This document shows positions 1 through 8,800 of a DNA stretch of 64,000 nucleotides, piece after piece. The position numbers were made by a program, and so were the translations under genes. The notes under the pieces are model-generated. The model was not told where the DNA came from, ran no database searches, and saw only the letters and a program-made list of their open reading frames with translations. Origin of the DNA: Burkholderia cenocepacia (GTDB lineage: Bacteria > Pseudomonadota > Gammaproteobacteria > Burkholderiales > Burkholderiaceae); NCBI RefSeq assembly GCF_014211915.1, contig NZ_CP060041.1, forward strand, positions 372,001-436,000. Reading direction: 5' to 3'. Position 1 is the stretch's first letter, and every line of letters starts with the position of its first letter.

Positions 1-996
1 CACGAAAAAATCGTGCGTCACATGCTGGTGCCGCAGACGGACGCCGAACATGCCGTGCCCGTGCGCATCGGCGACTACACTGACTTCTATACTTCTCTCG
101 ACCATGCGTTGAACTGCAGTCGCCCGCTCGGGATGGCGATCAGCCCGAATTTCGACTGGCTGCCGATCGCGTATCACGGCCGCGTGTCGTCGATCGACGT
201 GAGCGGCCAGCAAGTCTATCGGCCGGTGGGACAGTATCGGCCCGATCCGTCGTCCGCGCCCGTTCGAGGCGCATGCCGCCAGCTCGACTACGAGCTGGAA
301 GTCGGTGCGGTGATCGGTACCGGCAATTCGCGCGGCACCGCGATCCCGCTGGCCGATGCGCAGCAACACCTGTTCGGACTGTGCCTGCTGAATGACTGGT
401 CCGCTCGCGATATCCAGGCGTGGGAAATGCAGCCGCTCGGGCCGTTCCTGGCGAAGAACTTCGCGACGACCTTGTCGCCGTGGCTCGTCACGGTCGAGGC
501 GTTGTTGCCCTACCGTACGACGTGGTCGCGCGTGGCCGCTCGCCCGCAGCCGCTCGACTATCTGGATGCCGAAACCAACAGGGCGGCCGGCGCGTTCGAT
601 ATCCAGCTGGAGGCGTCGATCCTCAGCGCGCGGCAACTCGCGCAAGGGCAGCAACCGCGTACGTTGACGCACACCAGTTTCCGGCACCAGTACTGGACGC
701 TCGGGCAAATGATCGCGCATCACACGATGGGCGGCTGCAATCTCCAGAGCGGCGACCTGCTCGGAAGCGGCACCGTTTCGGGACCGTCGCCGGGCGAGGC
801 CGGCGCGTTGATCGAACTCACGTCGGGGGGAACACACCCGGTGGACATCGGCAACGGCGAAGCGCGCGCGTTCCTCGAGGATGGCGATACCGTGATCTTT
901 CGCGGCTGGTGCGAGCGTGACGGCTTTGCGCGAATCGGGTTCGGCGCCAACTATGGCACGGTACTGCCCGCGCCGGTCGCGGACAGCGCGCGCTGA
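1..996 (+). CDS. fahA: Fumarylacetoacetase, 3' portion (5' end outside window)
   Basis: Fumarylacetoacetate hydrolase, the last step of tyrosine/homogentisate degradation in the cytosol, splitting fumarylacetoacetate into fumarate and acetoacetate. The reading frame is open from base 1, so the true start lies upstream; about 331 residues are visible of a protein usually near 430. Family hallmarks are present in order: YHGR, the metal-binding ELEVGAVIG segment, then the DWSARDIQ and LGPFLAKNF block that lines the active site. The frame ends at a TGA and is followed by a strong hairpin. The partner homogentisate dioxygenase gene is often just upstream but is not visible. Identity is confident; only the N-terminus is missing. 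Confidence 0.93.
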   Translation, partial: HEKIVRHMLVPQTDAEHAVPVRIGDYTDFYTSLDHALNCSRPLGMAISPNFDWLPIAYHGRVSSIDVSGQQVYRPVGQYRPDPSSAPVRGACRQLDYELEVGAVIGTGNSRGTAIPLADAQQHLFGLCLLNDWSARDIQAWEMQPLGPFLAKNFATTLSPWLVTVEALLPYRTTWSRVAARPQPLDYLDAETNRAAGAFDIQLEASILSARQLAQGQQPRTLTHTSFRHQYWTLGQMIAHHTMGGCNLQSGDLLGSGTVSGPSPGEAGALIELTSGGTHPVDIGNGEARAFLEDGDTVIFRGWCERDGFARIGFGANYGTVLPAPVADSAR

Positions 997-1074
997 TCGG
1001 CACGCGTTTCGGGCCGGTCACCGCGCGGCGCGGGGGCCGGCTTGAACGTCGAGCCGCACGCGCCGATGTGCTCA

Positions 1075-1113
1075 TGAAATCGCCGCGAGCCATGCCTGCT
1101 CGCGGCGATTTCA
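1075..1113. terminator. Bidirectional hairpin between fahA and the porin gene
   Basis: A perfect 16-bp stem (1075-1090 with 1098-1113) closes a 7-nt loop. It lies between two convergent genes, 79 bases after the fahA stop and 23 bases after the porin stop. The outer part of the stem is AT-rich (TGAAAT/ATTTCA), which supplies short U-runs on both strands. A rho-independent terminator serving both genes is the simplest reading. Confidence 0.8.
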
Positions 1114-1135
1114 ATTCACGACGTACGCTCGGCGC

Positions 1136-2227
1136 TCAAAAGAGATGGCGCGCGCCAACGACGAGACTGGTGCTGCCGCCGGTCGGCGCGTAGAGCGCGC
1201 CGTTCACCGTAAATCCCGTATGCATCAACCCGTGGTTGTTCACGAAGGCCGCGGCGCCATACACCGTCGTTCGCTTCGACAGGGAGTAGTACAGCCCGGC
1301 GGACGTCAGCAGCGCATGGCTGGCCGAATCGTTGCTGTCCCGCATGTACCAGACGCCCGCGTCGGTGGACAACGTGGGCGTGATCAAATACTCGCCGCCG
1401 ACCGAGTACACCTTCTCGTTGAAGGAATGGGCGATCTTGTAGCTCGTATACGAGCCTTTCAACGTCGCGGCGCCCCACGTATACGCTGCGCCGATCGTGC
1501 GGCCCGCGAATTCGACCGTCGACGGAAACGGCGTGGACGTACTCGCCGAACCGCCGGGATTGCCGCTGAAGAGTGCCGCGTTGGCCACCAGGTTTCGCCA
1601 CTCGTATCTCAAGCGCGCCGCGTATTGACGGCCGGCCTGAAATTTCCCGGGATCGCCGCCCAGCGCCAGCAGCGCACTCGCCTGAAGACCGGCCACGGTC
1701 GGGCTCGTGTACGACACGGCATTGGCGACGAAGATGCCCGTCGCAAAAAAATTGCCCATGTAGATGCCGGCCTGACTGCCGAAGAACGATGCGTGCCGCG
1801 CGTCCGTGTCGACGATCGCCAGCCCGAACGGCGAGTACTGCATGCCGGCCTTGACGGTTCCGAATCGTCCCGAAAGCCCGACGAACGCCTGACGTCCGAA
1901 CAGGTTGCCGTTCGAATTGCCCAGCGCGCCGTCGTTCATGGTGAAACCGCTTTCCAGCGTAAAGATCGCCTTGGTGCCCGCGCCGAGATCTTCGACGCCG
2001 GTTATCCCGAAATGGGAGCCGGAAATCCCGCCGTCCGTCATCGAGACCCGATGCGCTCCGTTCGTCCCGGTTCCCGCGTCGAAGCTGCGGCTCGTGTACA
2101 TGACGCCGGCATCGACGACACCGTACAGCGTGACCGTACTTTGTGCATGCGCACTCGCGCCGACTGCCAACATGGCGGCTGCCGCCTGCATCCGCTTGAG
2201 CGGACAGCCTCTCCTCTTCCGATTCAT
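1136..2227 (-). CDS. Gram-negative trimeric porin (OmpC-like, Burkholderia type)
   Basis: Outer-membrane general porin, 363 residues. A signal peptide (about residues 1-28, ending in the SAHAQ cleavage motif) is followed by the QSTVTLYGVVDAG first strand typical of beta-proteobacterial porins. The chain ends in a C-terminal aromatic strand (GARHLF), the signal for BAM-mediated insertion. Alternating hydrophobic/polar stretches and many Gly and aromatic residues fit a 16-stranded barrel. The start is chosen from an AAAGGAG ribosome site upstream of the ATG. It is monocistronic and convergent with fahA. Substrate preference cannot be read from sequence; many paralogues occur in Burkholderia. 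Confidence 0.9.
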   Translation of the reverse strand: MNRKRRGCPLKRMQAAAAMLAVGASAHAQSTVTLYGVVDAGVMYTSRSFDAGTGTNGAHRVSMTDGGISGSHFGITGVEDLGAGTKAIFTLESGFTMNDGALGNSNGNLFGRQAFVGLSGRFGTVKAGMQYSPFGLAIVDTDARHASFFGSQAGIYMGNFFATGIFVANAVSYTSPTVAGLQASALLALGGDPGKFQAGRQYAARLRYEWRNLVANAALFSGNPGGSASTSTPFPSTVEFAGRTIGAAYTWGAATLKGSYTSYKIAHSFNEKVYSVGGEYLITPTLSTDAGVWYMRDSNDSASHALLTSAGLYYSLSKRTTVYGAAAFVNNHGLMHTGFTVNGALYAPTGGSTSLVVGARHLF

Positions 2228-2496
2228 GAGTCGATATCTCCTTTTATTTAATAGGCATACTTATTAATTGTCTTGAAAAATGCATGCGCGACACGCCATG
2301 CAAGCCATTCGACCGATATCGATCCGTCTTTTTATCAGTAATCCGTATCGATATTCACCCGCACCGCCCTGTCACTGAAAACATGCGAAACATGACGGCG
2401 ATGCGACGTGTCCTTCGCGCGTTGCGATGCTGCCTGCGCGCCGCTGGGCGGCGCTGCGCTGAACCGCCCGCCCGAAACGGGCGAGCCTGCCGAAGG

Positions 2497-3255
2497 TCAT
2501 GCGTTCACGGAAAAAGCCAACGACATCAAGTCGTCCGGTTGCGTCCGCGTGAGGGCGTAGAGTTCGAACCAGTTGTACCACTCGACCATCAGGTGGTCCG
2601 CGTGACCGCGAATCAAGTCGTCCGGTGCGGTCGACGGCCAGAAAATTTCCAGCCGCGCATCGAACCCCGGCGACGTATCCCTGAATTGATGCAGCAGGTA
2701 CCCGACCGTCTCCCCGTCGATCGACTCGATTCGCCCCATCATGCGATGCGGCATATCGGGCGCCAGTTCGATCGGGACACCGCTCCAGTCGTCCAGATGC
2801 CGGAACTTCAGCAGCGCGGGGAACCGCGTATGGCCCGGCACTTCGAGAATGCCCACGCGCTCGCCGGGAAGCGATAGCGCGCCGAGATGCTCGGGGTGAG
2901 CGCGCAGCATCGCGGCGCTGTTCGGGCCGCTGTAACCGTCCCAGAACCACTTGATGAACGCCGCGCCGTCGCCCGCCACGACGTGCGCCTCGGCAACCGA
3001 AGAACGGAAACGACCATTGGCCCGCCTCGACCAGTCCCGCTCGTTCGCCTCGTGTTCCGCGATCTCCTTCGCGAATACCTTCACCATGCCCTCCGCCCCG
3101 AGCTTGTCCATCAACAGGGCCATCATGTGCCGGGCCCTTTTGACTTCCATCCTGAGGATGTCCTCGCTGGTTACCTCTGCCCCGGCTTTGAAAAACGTCA
3201 CCGATTTCAATTCAACCTCCTGATCGCTATCGAACGAGACGACATGTTTTCGCAT
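2497..3255 (-). CDS. Possible DAPG-hydrolase-like (PhlG-fold) protein
   Basis: A 252-residue soluble protein without signal peptide. Weak motif resemblance to the 2,4-diacetylphloroglucinol hydrolase family is visible: a Trp-rich segment followed by HPEHL near the middle, then an FRDTSPG...IFW segment and a late H-x-D-H...EWYNW stretch that could supply zinc ligands. PhlG cleaves a C-C bond in acylated phloroglucinols, so a detoxifying hydrolase is conceivable, but this is a motif impression only. The ATG at 3255 is preferred over an in-frame ATG at 3339 because the 28-bp palindrome 3262-3289 would otherwise lie inside the gene. It is divergent from a TetR gene that probably represses it. Confidence 0.5.
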   Translation of the reverse strand: MRKHVVSFDSDQEVELKSVTFFKAGAEVTSEDILRMEVKRARHMMALLMDKLGAEGMVKVFAKEIAEHEANERDWSRRANGRFRSSVAEAHVVAGDGAAFIKWFWDGYSGPNSAAMLRAHPEHLGALSLPGERVGILEVPGHTRFPALLKFRHLDDWSGVPIELAPDMPHRMMGRIESIDGETVGYLLHQFRDTSPGFDARLEIFWPSTAPDDLIRGHADHLMVEWYNWFELYALTRTQPDDLMSLAFSVNA

Positions 3256-3261
3256 GTCGCC

Positions 3262-3289
3262 CGTTAATGCAAGTAAACTTGCATTAACG
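3262..3289. promoter_or_regulatory. 28-bp perfect palindrome, probable TetR operator
   Basis: Two 13-base arms (CGTTAATGCAAGT and its exact complement) flank a 2-base AA centre. The palindrome sits in the 130-bp gap between the leftward hydrolase-like gene and the rightward tetR gene, 6 bases from the leftward start codon. Length and symmetry are typical of TetR-family operators, so binding here would block at least the leftward gene. Confidence 0.8.
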
Positions 3290-3385
3290 TTTACCGCAGG
3301 CGCCCCCCCTCCGGGCTCGGTCGTGCGCGGATTCGACATGGGGCGTCCCGCCGTCAGCCCTCGACGCCGCGTGTAAAATCCGCTC

Positions 3386-3988
3386 ATGTCCAATTCCGCC
3401 GAAGCAGAATCGCCATCGCCTCGCCGCCGTCCTGGCGGCCGCAGCGCGCGCGTCCGTGATGCCGTGGTCGCGGCAACCATCGCCCAATTGCAGGAATCCG
3501 GTTTCGAGGGGCTCAGCATCGGCGCGGTCGCCGCGCTTTCCGGCGTGAACGAGAGTTCGATCTATCGCCGCTGGAAGAGCAAGGAAGGGCTGGTGATGGA
3601 AGCCGTGTTCGAGCTTTTTGCCGAGAACATCGTGATCCCCAATCGGGGTTCACTGCACGCGGATCTCGTCGCGCTCATGTCGGCAACCGTGCGCTACTTG
3701 CGCACCGGGGTGGGCCGGTCAGCGATCCAGTTCGTGCTCGCCACCTACAGCGACGCCGGCGTCACCAGCGAGTTGCACCGGCTGTGGACCAACCGGTTTT
3801 CGGCGGTCCAGCAGATTTTCGAACGCGCGACGCAGCGGGGAGAGTGGCACAGGGGCGCGGACCCGATGCCGTTGCTTCACTGCCTCATCGGCGCGGTGTA
3901 TCTGCGAACGTTCATGCTGCGCGAACGCGTCACGGTCAATCAGCTTCGGGAATTGACGCTGTGGCTGCTGCGCGGGCAAAACGCCTGA
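3386..3988 (+). CDS. TetR-family transcriptional regulator
   Basis: A 200-residue repressor. The N-terminal helix-turn-helix (about residues 23-70) includes the family signature GVNESSIYRRWKSKEGL, with the recognition helix SSIYRRW. The remaining ~125 residues are a helical ligand-binding/dimerisation domain resembling the TetR_C_11-like group. An Arg/Pro-rich N-tail precedes the HTH. The ATG is 131 bp from the divergent hydrolase-like gene with a perfect 28-bp palindrome between them, indicating local control of that gene and possibly of itself. The ligand is unknown; an aromatic compound would fit if the neighbour is PhlG-like. Confidence 0.88.
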   Translation: MSNSAEAESPSPRRRPGGRSARVRDAVVAATIAQLQESGFEGLSIGAVAALSGVNESSIYRRWKSKEGLVMEAVFELFAENIVIPNRGSLHADLVALMSATVRYLRTGVGRSAIQFVLATYSDAGVTSELHRLWTNRFSAVQQIFERATQRGEWHRGADPMPLLHCLIGAVYLRTFMLRERVTVNQLRELTLWLLRGQNA

Positions 3989-4021
3989 ACACGCAGATCG
4001 GTCGGACTCAACGGAAGTCGC

Positions 4022-4180
4022 GAACTCGTACATCTGGTTCTTCGTCACGCCCGGCCGGACCTGCGCCAGGTTCGCGAGATTCGGCTACGTGCCTTCCGGC
4101 AGCGCGGCCGTATCGGGCGACGGGAACGGCGGACCGCCTTGCTGCGTGGCGCATCCAGTCAGGCCAGCGACGCCGACCCG
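4022..4180 (-). pseudogene. Remnant of a small SmpA/OmlA (BamE-like) lipoprotein gene
   Basis: Read leftwards, one frame gives a lipobox-like LTGC followed by ATQQGGPPFPSPDTAALPEGT, then an in-frame TAG (4087-4085). The same frame continues as LANLAQVRPGVTKNQMYEF, the hallmark opening of SmpA/OmlA domains (LxxVxxGMTKxQV). No intact signal peptide with a start codon lies upstream in this frame; part of it seems to continue in another frame. The C-terminal half runs into antisense of tetR. It is best read as a decayed lipoprotein gene. The evidence is a short but specific motif match. Confidence 0.42.
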
Positions 4181-4280
4181 CGCCGCTGGCCGCGAACTTC
4201 GCCAGCTCGCGACCCGGCCGTCCGTGTAACGGTTCGCCTGCGACGGCGTGTTCGGGCAACCGGCCGGGCGAGACGCCGTG

Positions 4281-4511
4281 CTACGCGGGTTTGCGTAGCG
4301 GCTCCAGCAGGTGCCGCAAACCGTTATGGTCGATTTCGTGCATGAGCGCGAGCTGTCGGCCGAGTTCGCCGCGCGGGAACCCTTCGCGAGCCAGCCAGTT
4401 GAGGTAGGGGCCGGGCAGGTCGGCAATGAGTCGGCCCTTGTATTTTCCGAAGGGCATGGCGACGGTGACAAGGCATTCAAGATCGGGAGCTCGCATGCGC
4501 GTATTGTGCAT
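4281..4511 (-). CDS. DUF3820 family small protein
   Basis: A 76-residue protein carrying the MPFGKYKGRL...DLP..YLNWLAREGFPRGELG core of the DUF3820 family (putative quorum-sensing-regulated virulence-factor fold). The core fills nearly the whole protein (about residues 19-70). The start at 4511 has a GGAGAG element upstream; a second in-frame ATG at 4496 is possible. Family members are found widely in proteobacteria, sometimes fused to nucleases. No molecular activity is established from what is visible. Confidence 0.72.
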   Translation of the reverse strand: MHNTRMRAPDLECLVTVAMPFGKYKGRLIADLPGPYLNWLAREGFPRGELGRQLALMHEIDHNGLRHLLEPLRKPA

Positions 4512-4706
4512 GGCGTTCCGCTCTCCCGCGCATCGTTGCCCCGCCCGCGCGCTCACCGGTCCACGCCGGCCCACGGCCGCGCATCCGGCCCTTCGCGGAA
4601 GGCCGAATCGGCGAACCGGCCCCGATTGATGACCGGGATTCGCGTCAGCCGCCCCGCTTCCCGCCTGCTAGACTGAAATTTCCCCCTGCAAACCCTGGAG
4701 GGAATC

Positions 4707-4895
4707 ATGATGTCCATCTATGTCGTGAAGACCGGCGAGCAGTTCCTCTGCACCGCCGAGGACGGCGATATCGGCATGGCGCCGGCCATCGAGGATGCCG
4801 CCTCCTTTGGTTCGTATGACGAAGCGGAGCAAGCCGCGAGCGCGAATGCCGACCCCGGGTACGAGATCGTGGCCGTCTGCATGATCCGACACTGA
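4707..4895 (+). CDS. Small conserved-looking hypothetical protein
   Basis: A 62-residue acidic protein with a good GGAGGGA ribosome site 6-7 bases before tandem ATG codons. A beta-rich opening (SIYVVKTGEQFLC) is followed by a helical EAEQAASANA segment and a beta-like close. No signal peptide or membrane segment is seen and I do not recognise a domain. The strong ribosome site and codon bias support a real gene. Confidence 0.6.
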   Translation: MMSIYVVKTGEQFLCTAEDGDIGMAPAIEDAASFGSYDEAEQAASANADPGYEIVAVCMIRH

Positions 4896-5097
4896 GCGCC
4901 ATCCACGGCCCGGTACGGATGGCGATCCGCGTGCCGGACGCCAGTCGTCGCTCGGCGGCGGCGCCGCTGCGACGGACACCGCGTGCGCACGCCGTAACGA
5001 GCCTTGCCCGCTGCCGCTGTCCGCGGCGAGCACGCCTTGCCGCAAGCGAGCCGCCTGGCTTCGACGGTCACGCTTGCGGCAACTTGGCCGCCGCGTC

Positions 5098-5760
5098 CTA
5101 CTTCTGCAGCGAGATTTCCACGCGACGATTGCGCGCGCGCCCTTCGGCGGTATCGTTCGACGCCGCCGGATTGGCTTCCCCGTGACCGGCCGCGGCGAAC
5201 GAATCCGCCTTCAGCCCGTGCTCGCGCAAATACCCGGCGACCGCATCCGCCCGGCGCTTCGACAGCGCCTGGTTGTGCGCATCCGAGCCGGTCGCGTCGG
5301 TATAGCCGTCCACTTCCACGCGCGCGAAATGCCGGTCGGCCTGCCGGTTCAGCAGCGTGTCGAGCGCGGCGGTGGCCGCAGGCGTCAGCGCGGCCGAGTC
5401 CGTCGCGAAATACGCATCGCCGGTCAGGCTCAGCTGCTCGACCGGCGCGGGCGCCGGCGCAACGGCCGCGGCCGTCGGCGCGGGGGCCGCGCCGCACTGG
5501 AACACGATCGAATGCGGATCGGCGCCGTCGCGGTACGGCGTCGTGGTGTCGACCAGGCGCACGGGCTCGTTGCCGCACATGCGCGTCGCGACCTTCATGC
5601 AGGTCTTCGCGGTCGACAGGATGCCGTGGCAATCGACCTGGAACGTCCGGATGCCGTTTCGCGACTGCAGCTCGTACGCGTTGTACGTCGGCCCCGACGC
5701 ACTCGAACAGGCCGCGAGGGAAACGACGGACGCCAGCAGAACAAGATGGATGTTTTTCAC
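5098..5760 (-). CDS. OmpA-family outer-membrane lipoprotein
   Basis: A 220-residue lipoprotein. It starts at a GTG preceded by CGGAG. A short signal peptide ends in the lipobox SLAAC (Cys about residue 17). An N-terminal domain with several Cys and a Pro/Ala linker follows. The C-terminal OmpA-like peptidoglycan-binding domain (about residues 115-220) has the LTPAATAALDTL, VDGYTDATGS...N..LS..RA..V and RNRRVEI motifs, including the Asp and Arg that contact diaminopimelate. It is 124 bp downstream of the large trimeric autotransporter on the same strand, an arrangement that suggests co-expression and a role in anchoring or presenting the adhesin. Confidence 0.87.
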   Translation of the reverse strand: MKNIHLVLLASVVSLAACSSASGPTYNAYELQSRNGIRTFQVDCHGILSTAKTCMKVATRMCGNEPVRLVDTTTPYRDGADPHSIVFQCGAAPAPTAAAVAPAPAPVEQLSLTGDAYFATDSAALTPAATAALDTLLNRQADRHFARVEVDGYTDATGSDAHNQALSKRRADAVAGYLREHGLKADSFAAAGHGEANPAASNDTAEGRARNRRVEISLQK

Positions 5761-5884
5761 TTGATGACTCCGAGAATGCGATGAGCACGGCGCGTGCGGC
5801 GCGATGTCGCGACGCCTCCGCGCACGTTGGCGTTCGGCGCGGTCCGCTCCGGCCACGCGGGCCGGAACGGACCGCTGCGCACGA

Positions 5885-8800
5885 TCACTTCCACTGATAC
5901 AGCATGCCCGCGCCGACGACGCGCTGGCTGCCGGCGAAACCGCCGTTCAGCGTCGCCTTCAGGTTCTCCGTGACGCGCGCCTGCACGCCGACCGCCATGG
6001 CCTTCTGGCCCTGGAACGTCGCCGTGCCGACCCCCATCGCGAAGTTCGAATCGCGGTCCATGTGCGGAATCGACGCCATCGCGGCGGTCGCGGCGATCCC
6101 CTCGCGGGCCATCGAATCGGTCTGCTGGATCTGCTGCTGCATCTGCGTGAGCTGGTTGTTGACCGTGTTCAGCGACTGCGTGAACTGGTTCGATACCGCG
6201 TTCAGCTGGTTCACGTTCACCGCGTCGGTGCCCTGCGTACCGGCCGCGACGTTCACGACCTGCCGCGCCGAATCCGCCGAGCCAACCGCGACCACGTTCG
6301 AGCGGCCGCCGTCGTTGCTGCCCGTGCCGATCGCGGTCGAATTGTTGCCCGCTGCCGTGGCGCCCACGCCGATCGCGGAAGAGCCGTTGCCCGATGCGAG
6401 CGCATTGTTGCCGACCGCCGTGCTGTTCGAGCCCGATGCGACCGCCCCCGAGCCGCCCGCCGACGAATTAGACCCACTCGCGCCCGGCGGCACGTTCGCG
6501 CCGTTCGGGTTCGTCGTGTACTGCCCGCCGAGGTTGGCCGTGCGCTGGTCGATCAACGTCGTCAGCTGGTTCGCGACCGAATCGAGCTGCGACACGTTCA
6601 CCGCATCGGTGCCGTTCTTGCCGGCCGCGAGGCCGGTGATCTGGCGGTTGCCGATGTTGATTTCGCCAGCCGACGACTGCGGGCTGCTCAGGCCGTACGC
6701 GACATAGTTCGTCAGCGCGCCGACCGTGGTCAGCGAACCGGCGCCGAGCGCGACGCTGTTCGCGAACGTCGCCGACGCACCGGCACCGAGCGCGAGCGCA
6801 TCGGTCGCCGTGCTGCGCGCGCCCGAGCCGAGCGCGACGCTGCCGACACTGACCGCCACCGCATTCGCGCCTTGCGCGACCGACTGCGCGCCGGTCGCCG
6901 TCGCGCCGCTACCCAGCGCGATCGCGTCGGACTGCGCGGAGCTCGCCGCCTGGCCGATCGCGATCCCGCCCGGCGCGGTCTGGTCGACGATCGCGCCGTT
7001 GCCGATACCCACGCCGTTGTCGCCGTTGACGACCGTCGTCGGCCCGACCGCGACCGATTCCGCGCCGACCGCGAGCGAATCCGCCGCCGTCGAATTCGCG
7101 TGGAAGTACTTCTGGCCGGTGACCGCGAACGACTGCAGCGCGCCGGTCAACTGGCGCACCGTCACCGCATCCTGCTGGCCGGTGCCGTCCGCGACGTTGG
7201 TGATCTGGCGGTACGTCTTGTTCGTCGCATCGCCGACCGACACCGCGCCGAGCAGCGTTTGATCCGTCGTGTCGAACGGGATCGACGCGCTACCGTTGCG
7301 GAGGATGCCCGACGACGGCACCACGGCGCGATCGGCCACCGAACCGGAGCCGAGCGCGATGCTGCCGTCGACCTTCGAGATCGCGTTCGGTCCGATCGCG
7401 ACGCTGTCCAGGCCGAGCGCCTGGCTGTCCGGCGCGGTCGAATTCGCGTGGAAGTACTTGATGCCGTTCGCGTTGATGTTGTCGATTGCCGAGCCGACGT
7501 TGTGGTTGATCGTCGTCGAGCCGTCGCTGTTGTACGTCACGTACGACGGTGACGAGATCGTGCCGGTGGTCGGATCGTAGGTGGCCCCGCCGCCGATCGC
7601 ACCGGCCGTGCTGTTGCCGAGATTCGTGTTGTTGTTCGCGATCGAGCTGAGGCCCGTCGACAGCGAGCTGATCCCGGTCGACGTGGCGGTCGACAACGAG
7701 GTCAAATTGCTGTTCGTCGAACTCAGGCCGGTGGACAACGAACCGACGACCGTCGACGTCGACGTGGACAGCGACGTGATCGAGCTGTTGGTCGAACTCA
7801 AGCCGGTGGACAGCGAGCCGACGACGGTCGAGGTCGACGTGGACAGCGACGTCAGGTTGCTGTTGGTCGAGCTCAGGCCGGTGGACAGCGAGCCGACGAC
7901 CGTCGACGTCGACGTGGACAGCGACGTGATCGAGCTGTTGGTCGAGCTCAGGCCGGTCGACAGCGAGCTGATGCCCGTCGACGTCGACGTGGACAGCGAC
8001 GTCACCGAGCTGTTGGTCGAGCTCAGGCCGGTCGACAGCGAGCTGATGCCCGTCGACGTCGACGTGGACAGCGACGTCACCGAGCTGTTGGTCGAACTCA
8101 AGCCCGTGGACAACGAGCCGACGACCGTCGACGTGGACGTGGACAGCGACGTCACCGCACTGTTGGTCGAGCTCAGGCCGGTGGACAGCGAACCGATACC
8201 CGTCGACGTCGAGGTGGACAGCGACGTGATCGAACTATTGACCGACGACAGCCCCGTCGATGTGGACGTCGACAGCGACGTCACCGTGCTGTCGGTCGAA
8301 CTCAGCCCGGTGGACAATGAACCGATGCCCGTCGAGGTCGAAGTGGACAACGACGCGATCGAACTATTGGCCGACGACAGCCCCGTCGATGTGGACGTCG
8401 ACAGTGACGTCACCGTACTATCGGTCGAACTCAGGCCGGTCGACAACGAGCTGATGCCGGTCGACGTCGACGTGGATAGCGATGTCACCGCGCTATTGGT
8501 CGAGCTCAGCCCAGTCGACAGCGAACTGATCCCGGTCGACGTCGAAGTCGACAACGACGTCACCGCGCTATTGGTCGAACTCAGCCCGGTCGACAGCGAC
8601 GAAACGCCGGTCGACAACGACGTGATGCTCGACGCCGTCGACGTCGACAGCGAATCGAGCGCCGTGTTCGTCGCCGCGAGTTGCGACCCGTTGATCGCGT
8701 CCGTACTCGACGAACTGATCCGCCCGGCCGCGACATTGGTGATCTGGCGCTCGCTGCCCGCGTTACCGACGCTGACGACGCTCGCCGGATTGATGCCGTT

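Noticed and set aside
3256..3519. Upstream extension of the hydrolase-like gene to 3339 or 3519
   Set aside because: It would put the 28-bp palindrome inside the coding region and overlap the divergent tetR gene.
7650..8640. Regular repeats that could suggest a CRISPR array
   Set aside because: The repeats are contiguous, coding in frame and diverged, without unique spacers; they encode the adhesin stalk.
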